DNA of 10,818 bases from Clostridia bacterium. GTDB taxonomy: Bacteria; Bacillota_A; Clostridia; Christensenellales; Aristaeellaceae. The translations under genes and the position numbers were made by a program. How positions within the stretch are numbered: the stretch's first letter is position 1; each line of letters begins with the position of its first letter. Shown in pieces: positions 6,496 to 10,818 of the stretch. The DNA lies in assembly GCA_017938785.1 (NCBI GenBank), contig JAGBAU010000103.1, positions 1-10,818 of the forward strand, written 5' to 3'. Below the pieces are notes generated by a model that was given only the letters and a program-made list of their open reading frames with translations, searched no databases and was not told the DNA's origin.

Positions 6496-7038
6496 ATGAA
6501 GCATGCATCCACTTTCAAAATCGTGATCACCGCGCTGTTTGCGGCGCTGATCTGCGTCGCGACCATGGTGGTGCAGATTCCGATTCCTGCCACCGGCGGT
6601 TATGCCAACCTGGGCGATGGCATCATCCTGATCTGTGCGTTTCTCATGCATCCCGTCTGTGCGGTTTGTGCAGCGGGACTGGGCTCCGGCCTTGCGGATA
6701 TCCTGGCTGGATATATCTCCTATGCACCCGGCACGCTGGTAATCAAGGCGGGAGTTGCTTTGATCGCCGCGCTGATCTACCGCCGCTTCGGCGCGAAGCG
6801 CGGGGGAAGGGGCGCGCTGGCAACCATGATCATCGCCGGGGTCCTGGCGGAAGCGTTCATGATACTTGGATACTTCTTCTATGAAGGCGTGCTGATGGGC
6901 ATGGGCATGGCCGCAGCCGGCGGCATCCTGGGCAATATCGGCCAGGGCACCGTGGGCGTGATTGTGGCCTGCATCGTGTCTCCTGTGCTCGCCGGATCGG
7001 AAGAGGTTCGCGAACTGATGGAAAAGACCCACAAATAA
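6496..7038 (+). CDS. ECF transporter S component (substrate-specificity subunit)
   Basis: A 180-aa integral membrane protein with about six hydrophobic segments (about 8-28, 40-58, 60-72, 79-96, 108-128, 145-166). It resembles the S components of group-II ECF vitamin/cofactor importers, which capture a substrate and borrow a shared EcfA-EcfA'-EcfT module encoded elsewhere. Supporting motifs are A-x-x-x-A in helix 1 (Ala13/Ala17), used for EcfT contact in this class; IPIPATGGYANLGDGIIL (28-45); and GLGSGLADILAGYISYAPGTLVIK (61-84), the signature layout of the riboflavin/hydroxymethylpyrimidine-like S families. The substrate cannot be read from sequence. The start is the ATG at 6496 with AGGA 8 bases upstream; an in-frame GTG at 6490 would be only 2 bases from the RBS. 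It follows the TrpB2 gene by 33 bp, so its ligand may relate to that enzyme (PLP precursor, indole or tryptophan, or the product). Confidence 0.88.
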   Translation: MKHASTFKIVITALFAALICVATMVVQIPIPATGGYANLGDGIILICAFLMHPVCAVCAAGLGSGLADILAGYISYAPGTLVIKAGVALIAALIYRRFGAKRGGRGALATMIIAGVLAEAFMILGYFFYEGVLMGMGMAAAGGILGNIGQGTVGVIVACIVSPVLAGSEEVRELMEKTHK

Positions 7039-7069
7039 AAAAATGCGCTGCAAAATGCAGCGCATTTTT
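7039..7069. terminator. Bidirectional terminator between convergent genes
   Basis: A perfect stem TGCGCTGC/GCAGCGCA (7044-7051 and 7057-7064) with the loop AAAAT is flanked by an A-run on the left and a T-run on the right. It therefore works as a Rho-independent terminator on both strands. It fills the 33-bp gap between the ECF S-component stop and the stop of the RACo-like gene. Confidence 0.92.
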
Positions 7070-7071
7070 GA

Positions 7072-8625
7072 CTATACTGGCAGACCAGCTTTCTTCAGAT
7101 GGTTTACAATGCTGGGATAGCGGTTCATATCCGTATGGGGGATGAACAATGCGGCATACATGCGGATCAGGAAGTCCGGGATGGATGCAAACTGTACGCA
7201 GTGCATCTCCTCGGAAAGTCGTTCCACATCCTCCATGCGGCTCATGTCCAGCAGCAGCGTGCGCGCTCCCTCCAGCGATGAGTTAGCGATCAGCATGAAT
7301 TTCTCCCTGGGCAGGTCGGGGAAGATACCCACTGCAATGGCAGACTCCAGGTTCGAATGGGCGCTGAACGCGCCGGACAGGTAGAAGCGGTCGATATCGC
7401 CTTCTTCGCAGCCAACTGCTTCCAGCAGGCAATCCACCATAGTATGGGCGGCTGCCTTGGTTTCGAGGTACTGCTTGATATCCGTCTGGGAGAAATAGAG
7501 CATTTCACCGCTTTCGGATTCTTCGGCAGATGCATAGGCCACAGCGTACTGCTGATCTTCTTCAATGAAGATGATCTGATCGGAGGCATCCGGGTTCAGC
7601 TCTCCGGCGATATTGATCCAGCCGTTCAGGCGCAGCTGTGCCACCAGGTCGATGATGCCGGAGCCGCAGATGCCGATGGGCCGCGCATTGCCGATGGTGG
7701 TGTAGTGAAGCCTGCTGTCCGAAATATGTACGCTGTCGATGGCGCCATCTTTCGCACGGGTGCCGTAGCGGCTGATGTAGCCCTCCAGTGCCGGACCTGC
7801 CGCGCCTGCGCCTGCCAGCAGAAAATCGCGGTTGCCGATGACCAGCTCGCCGTTGGTACCGATGTCAAAGAACACGCCGAGGCCGTCCTTCTTGTAGAAA
7901 TCCATGGTGAGCAGTCCGCTGACGATGTCTCCGCCCACATAATTCGATGCGGCTGGAATGAAGTATACGGCGCCTTCGAAGTCCATGCCCAGCTCGCACC
8001 CCCACATCCAGCCGGGGTTCATGGTCACCGGAGCGTAGGGGGAGGCGAATACCGTCCATGCATTGAGCCCCAGCAGGAAGTGAACCATGGCCGTATTGCC
8101 GGAAATGATCATCACCGGAAGGCTGCGCAGATTAACGCCGCTTTCCTCGCCCAGCTGCTCAAGCAGTGCGTTGAAGCTCTCCAGCGTGGCATTTCTCAAA
8201 TCATCCGCATGTTCTTCCGCTTCCATGGCATAGGTGATGCGGGTGAGGATGTCCGTGCCGTAGACATGTTGGCCGTTGGGCACGCTTGCCTGGCGCACAA
8301 CTTCTCCCGTGTTCAGGTTCACCAGCTGCATGATGATGGTGGTGGAGCCGTAGTCCACGGCGATGCCGAAACGGCTGGAGCGCATGTCGCCGGGTTCGAC
8401 GCCGAATACCTGAATGCTGCCGTCGAAGAGCACGATTTCCGCAGTGACGCCGTAATCCCCGGCGATGCAGGCGCGCTCAAGGCTGCGCAGGGCTCTCAGC
8501 GTGAGTTTGGCGTCCGGGTAGCCATCTTCTTCAAGCGCTTCAACAAAACGCTTCTGAAGGCTCCTGGGGTCTTCCTCCGTGGGCGGGATGAGTTTCAGAT
8601 ATATTTTTTCGCTGAACTGCTTCAT
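7072..8625 (-). CDS. RACo-like ASKHA-domain protein (DUF4445 type) lacking the N-terminal ferredoxin domain
   Basis: A 517-aa homologue of RACo, the ATP-dependent reductive activator of corrinoid proteins. Typical members are about 600-650 aa and begin with a [2Fe-2S] ferredoxin domain. Here the protein starts directly in the linker/middle domain: KIYLKLIPPTEEDP (7-20). The ASKHA core follows: phosphate-1 motif GIAVDYGSTTI (87-97); VYGTDILTRI (121-130); FFDIGTNGELVIGN (252-265); GAGAAGPALEG (272-282) with YGTRAKDGAID (287-297); GICGSGIIDLV (318-328); QTDIKQYLETKAAA (380-393); and YLSGAFSAHSNLESA (415-429). No cysteine pattern for Fe-S binding is seen at the N-terminus. The ATG at 8625 has GGAG 5 bases upstream, and no missing domain is encoded just before it. 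No corrinoid protein or methyltransferase partner is nearby. It may reactivate a corrinoid protein with a separate electron donor, or serve another redox or ATPase role. Confidence 0.88.
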   Translation of the reverse strand: MKQFSEKIYLKLIPPTEEDPRSLQKRFVEALEEDGYPDAKLTLRALRSLERACIAGDYGVTAEIVLFDGSIQVFGVEPGDMRSSRFGIAVDYGSTTIIMQLVNLNTGEVVRQASVPNGQHVYGTDILTRITYAMEAEEHADDLRNATLESFNALLEQLGEESGVNLRSLPVMIISGNTAMVHFLLGLNAWTVFASPYAPVTMNPGWMWGCELGMDFEGAVYFIPAASNYVGGDIVSGLLTMDFYKKDGLGVFFDIGTNGELVIGNRDFLLAGAGAAGPALEGYISRYGTRAKDGAIDSVHISDSRLHYTTIGNARPIGICGSGIIDLVAQLRLNGWINIAGELNPDASDQIIFIEEDQQYAVAYASAEESESGEMLYFSQTDIKQYLETKAAAHTMVDCLLEAVGCEEGDIDRFYLSGAFSAHSNLESAIAVGIFPDLPREKFMLIANSSLEGARTLLLDMSRMEDVERLSEEMHCVQFASIPDFLIRMYAALFIPHTDMNRYPSIVNHLKKAGLPV

Positions 8626-8647
8626 GGGTACTCCGTTCCGGCGGCAT

Positions 8648-8723
8648 GGCCGCGATATTTTTAAGAATAGCGAACCGCCGCGAAGCGGGGTTGCGCGGCC
8701 CGTAAACTCCTGAAGGGAGGTTT
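8648..8723 (-). other. Structured leader region upstream of the RACo-like gene
   Basis: Three inverted repeats lie 23-98 bases before the RACo-like ATG. The outer stem is GGCCGCG (8648-8654) with CGCGGCC (8694-8700). Nested inside it is AACC-g-CCGC (8673-8681) with GCGGGGTT (8685-8692), with one bulged base and a GAA loop. Next to these is AAACTCC/GGAGGTTT (8704-8723), imperfect by one bulge. No long T-run follows on either strand and I could not place a convincing minus-strand promoter. The region could be an RNA leader controlling the RACo-like gene or simply compact GC-rich intergenic DNA. Confidence 0.4.
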
Positions 8724-8756
8724 CGGGATTCTTTTGAAAAGCTGTGTTTTCCTCTA

Positions 8757-8785
8757 TTGTTTATTTACCCCGTTTGTGGTAGAAT
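8757..8785 (+). promoter_or_regulatory. Promoter of fprA
   Basis: -35 TTGTTT (8757-8762), a 17-bp spacer and -10 TAGAAT (8780-8785). The predicted start is near 8792, which gives a short leader of about 27 nt. No obvious operator dyad overlaps it. Confidence 0.65.
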
Positions 8786-8818
8786 TGAAACGATAAATAT
8801 GCTGAGGTGAAAGCAATT

Positions 8819-9973
8819 ATGATTACCAATGACATCAAGTACATCGGCGTGAACGATCATCAGGTGGACCTCTTCGAGGACCAGTATGTGGTTCCCAACG
8901 GCATGGCCTACAATTCCTATGCCATCATCGATGAAAAGATTGCCATTATGGATACCGTAGACAAGAACTTCAAGGATGAATGGTTCGCCAACATCACCGC
9001 CACCCTGGGCGACCGTAAGCCGGACTACCTGGTGGTTCAGCACATGGAACCCGACCACTCCGCCAACATCGCCAACTTCATGTCTGCCTATCCGGAAGCA
9101 ACCATCGTTTCTTCCGCCAAGGCCTTCGTCATGATGAAGAACTTCTTCGGCGATGATTTCGCCGACCGTCGTATTGTGGTGGGCGAGGGCGCTATCCTGG
9201 AACTGGGCAAGCATGTGCTCACCTTCGTCACCGCGCCCATGGTGCACTGGCCGGAAGTTATCGTGACCTACGATTCCACCGATAAGGTGCTCTTCTCCGC
9301 AGACGGCTTCGGTAAGTTCGGCGCACTGGATGCGGATGAGGACTGGGCATGCGAAGCCCGCCGCTATTACATCGGCATTGTCGGCAAGTATGGCCCGCAG
9401 GTGCAGGCTCTGCTCAAGAAGGCCGCAGGCCTGGACATTCAGATCATCTGCCCCCTGCACGGTCCCGTGCTCACCGAAAACCTGGGCTATTACCTGAACC
9501 TCTACGATATCTGGTCTTCCTACAGGGTGGAGAGCGAGGGCGTTGTGATCGCCTATACCTCCGTCTACGGCCATACCAAGGAAGCTGTCGAGCTGCTGGC
9601 TGAAAAGCTTACGGAAAAGGGCTGCCCCAAGGTGAGCGTCACCGACCTAGCCCGCGACGATATGGCCGAAGCCGTTGAGGATGCGTTCCGCTACGGCAAG
9701 CTGGTTCTGGCAACCACCACCTACAACAACGATATCTTCCCCTTCATGAAGGAGTTCATCCATCACCTCACTGAGCGCAGCTACCAGAAGCGCACCATCG
9801 GTCTGATGGAGAACGGCTCCTGGGCGCCCACCGCTGCAAAGACCATGCGCGCCATGCTGGAAGGCAGCAAGGAAATTACCTTCCTGGAGCCCACGGTTAA
9901 GATCATGTCCGCCCTCAACGACGAGAGCAGGGCCCAGATTGAAGCCCTGGCGGAAGAACTCTGCAAGGCATAA
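8819..9973 (+). CDS. fprA: A-type flavodiiron protein FprA (oxygen/nitric-oxide reductase)
   Basis: A 384-aa cytoplasmic flavodiiron protein that reduces O2 to water and/or NO to N2O with electrons from rubredoxin or a related donor, protecting anaerobes. The N-terminal metallo-beta-lactamase-like domain (about 1-235) carries a full set of di-iron ligands: His75, Glu77 and Asp79 (in QHMEPDHS), His143 (MVHWPE), Asp162 (SADGFG) and His214 (CPLHGP), with spacing close to that of Desulfovibrio gigas ROO. The C-terminal flavodoxin domain (about 240-384) begins with VVIAYTSVYGHTKEA, the FMN phosphate loop. No rubredoxin or flavin-reductase extension is present, so this is class A. The start is the ATG at 8819, with GAGGTG 9 bases upstream; an in-frame GTG at 8807 is part of that RBS. 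It is monocistronic and divergent from the RACo-like gene. Confidence 0.96.
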   Translation: MITNDIKYIGVNDHQVDLFEDQYVVPNGMAYNSYAIIDEKIAIMDTVDKNFKDEWFANITATLGDRKPDYLVVQHMEPDHSANIANFMSAYPEATIVSSAKAFVMMKNFFGDDFADRRIVVGEGAILELGKHVLTFVTAPMVHWPEVIVTYDSTDKVLFSADGFGKFGALDADEDWACEARRYYIGIVGKYGPQVQALLKKAAGLDIQIICPLHGPVLTENLGYYLNLYDIWSSYRVESEGVVIAYTSVYGHTKEAVELLAEKLTEKGCPKVSVTDLARDDMAEAVEDAFRYGKLVLATTTYNNDIFPFMKEFIHHLTERSYQKRTIGLMENGSWAPTAAKTMRAMLEGSKEITFLEPTVKIMSALNDESRAQIEALAEELCKA

Positions 9974-9979
9974 TTGTTT

Positions 9980-10024
9980 CCCGGTCAGGGCGATGGAACC
10001 AGCATCGTCCCGACCGGGTTTTGT
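9980..10024 (+). terminator. Terminator of fprA
   Basis: A long stem formed by 9980-9995 and 10003-10018 (CCCGGTC paired with GACCGGG at the base, GATG with CATC at the top, few mismatches between) is followed by TTTTGTCTTT. It begins 6 bases after the fprA stop. Confidence 0.88.
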
Positions 10025-10026
10025 CT

Positions 10027-10055
10027 TTGGAATCCGGACAGAATTTAGTTATAGT
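10027..10055 (+). promoter_or_regulatory. Promoter of the branching-enzyme gene
   Basis: -35 TTGGAA (10027-10032), a 17-bp spacer and -10 TATAGT (10050-10055), just beyond the fprA terminator. The predicted start near 10062 gives a very short leader that still includes the GGGAGG ribosome-binding site (10064-10069). An overlapping pair, TTGTCT with TTTAGT, also has 17-bp spacing but is a poorer -10 match. Confidence 0.65.
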
Positions 10056-10076
10056 TCGCAAACGGGAGGTTTTCAA

Positions 10077-10818
10077 ATGTACAGAGTATTGGAATTGAAT
10101 CCACAGTTGCAGCCTTTTGCGGGCGATATCGACCTGCGCATGGCGCTGTATCATTACGCCAAGAAGAATCTGATGCCCGACGGCGGCAAGCTTGTGGATT
10201 TCGCAAATGCACACCGCTATTTCGGCTTCCACCGCATCGAGGGCGGCTGGGTGTATCGCGAATGGGCCCCCAGTGCCTACCAGCTCTATTTGATGGGTGA
10301 ATTCAACGACTGGAATCCCACCAGCCATCCCCTGAAGAAACTGGAAAACGGCAACTGGGAGATCATCCTGGAGGGCGAGGACGCCTTGTGGGACGGCTGC
10401 AAGGTGAAGACCGTCGTGGATGCCAACATGACCCGCACTGACCATGTTCCGCTCTATGCCCGCCGTGTGGTGCAGGATAAGGAAACCATCACCTGGTGCG
10501 CCGAGGTTGTGGACGAGGGCAAGGTCTTTGAGTGGACCGATGAAAACTTCAAGGGCGAAAACAGTCTGTTCATCTATGAAGCCCACGTGGGTATGGCCCA
10601 GGAGGAGGGCAGGGTGGGCACCTATCGCGAATTTGCCGATCTGGTGCTGCCCAAGGTGAAGAAGGCCGGCTATAACACCATCCAGCTGATGGCGATTATG
10701 GAACATCCCTACTACGGCTCCTTCGGCTATCAGGTGTCCAATTTCTTCGCTGCCTCCTCCTGGTTCGGCAAGCCCGAGGACCTGAAATACCTGGTGAACA
10801 AGGCCCATGAAATGGGAA
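10077..10818 (+). CDS. glgB: 1,4-alpha-glucan branching enzyme, eukaryote-like GH13_8 type, 3' end outside window
   Basis: The first 247 codons of a glycogen branching enzyme, which cuts alpha-1,4 glucan chains and rejoins them as alpha-1,6 branches. The frame is open to the window end. After MYRVLELNPQLQPFAGDID comes a CBM48-type N-terminal domain with REWAPSAYQLYLMGEFNDWN (residues about 65-84), then the start of the GH13 barrel: LFIYEAHVGMAQEEGRVGTY (about 164-183), LMAIMEHPYYGSFGYQ (about 202-217) and FFAASSWFGKPEDL (about 220-233). These segments match human or yeast branching enzyme (IYESHVGISSHEGKV, LMAIMEHAYYASFGYQ, FFAASSRYGTPEEL) much better than Escherichia coli GlgB, from my memory of those proteins. 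The catalytic residues lie beyond the window. The ATG at 10077 has GGGAGG 7 bases upstream. No other glycogen gene is visible before it. Confidence 0.93.
   Translation, partial: MYRVLELNPQLQPFAGDIDLRMALYHYAKKNLMPDGGKLVDFANAHRYFGFHRIEGGWVYREWAPSAYQLYLMGEFNDWNPTSHPLKKLENGNWEIILEGEDALWDGCKVKTVVDANMTRTDHVPLYARRVVQDKETITWCAEVVDEGKVFEWTDENFKGENSLFIYEAHVGMAQEEGRVGTYREFADLVLPKVKKAGYNTIQLMAIMEHPYYGSFGYQVSNFFAASSWFGKPEDLKYLVNKAHEMG

Noticed and set aside
4999..7065. Long open frame (688 codons) on the minus strand opposite the TrpB2 and ECF genes
   Set aside because: It is antisense to two well-supported genes, has no RBS or recognisable domain and reads as His/Gly/Ala-rich complement of GC-biased codons.
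7357..8664. Open frame (435 codons) on the plus strand opposite the RACo-like gene
   Set aside because: Shadow of the ASKHA coding sequence; no family motif and no ribosome-binding site.
8626..8760. Cobalamin riboswitch upstream of the RACo-like gene
   Set aside because: The leader is shorter than a typical cobalamin riboswitch and I found no B12-box sequence; the hairpins alone do not support one.
8626..8818. Possible frameshifted ferredoxin domain upstream of the RACo-like gene
   Set aside because: The interval is too short for a ferredoxin domain, holds the fprA promoter, and shows no cysteine-rich minus-strand frame.

Overview
The window looks like chromosomal DNA from an anaerobic, low-GC-lineage Firmicute (Clostridia; possibly a gut or rumen member of the Eubacteriales/Christensenellales type). 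GC content is moderate, by eye in the mid-50s percent. Reasons: strong GGAGG ribosome-binding sites, clean TTGACA/TATAAT-type promoters with 17-bp spacers, a group-II ECF transporter S component, a DegV-family protein, an A-type flavodiiron protein (FprA) and a RACo-like ASKHA protein. The species cannot be fixed from the sequence alone.

Layout. 1-421: the 3' part of a GNAT acetyltransferase gene that begins before the window. About 440-1172: a compact IS200-type element on the minus strand, with an intact single-tyrosine HUH transposase (TnpA) and hairpins at both ends. 1178-1331 (minus): tRNA-Lys(CTT) with its own promoter and terminator. 1379-2368 (minus): a lone 2-oxoacid-dehydrogenase E2/chloramphenicol-acetyltransferase-fold protein whose catalytic His position is Glu, with promoter and terminator. 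2411-3412 (plus): a monocistronic DegV-family lipid-binding protein, divergent from the previous gene. 3439-7069 (plus): a likely four-gene transcription unit with one visible promoter and one terminator, coding for a Cys-rich membrane protein, a SAM methyltransferase, a TrpB2-type PLP enzyme and an ECF transporter S component. 7072-8625 (minus): a RACo-like ASKHA protein without the usual N-terminal ferredoxin domain, convergent with the ECF gene and sharing its bidirectional terminator. 8757-10024 (plus): fprA with promoter and terminator. 10027-10818 (plus): the 5' third of a branching enzyme of the eukaryote-like (GH13_8) type, cut by the window end.

How the genes fit together. Most of the window is housekeeping metabolism in short transcription units: glycogen branching, O2/NO detoxification, fatty-acid handling and a tRNA. 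I found no phage, CRISPR, toxin-antitoxin or defence island. The parts least explained by known systems are the four-gene operon around TrpB2, the ferredoxin-less RACo homologue with a structured leader, and the E2-like protein with an altered active-site motif. The IS200 element lies between the GNAT gene and the tRNA-Lys terminator and interrupts neither.
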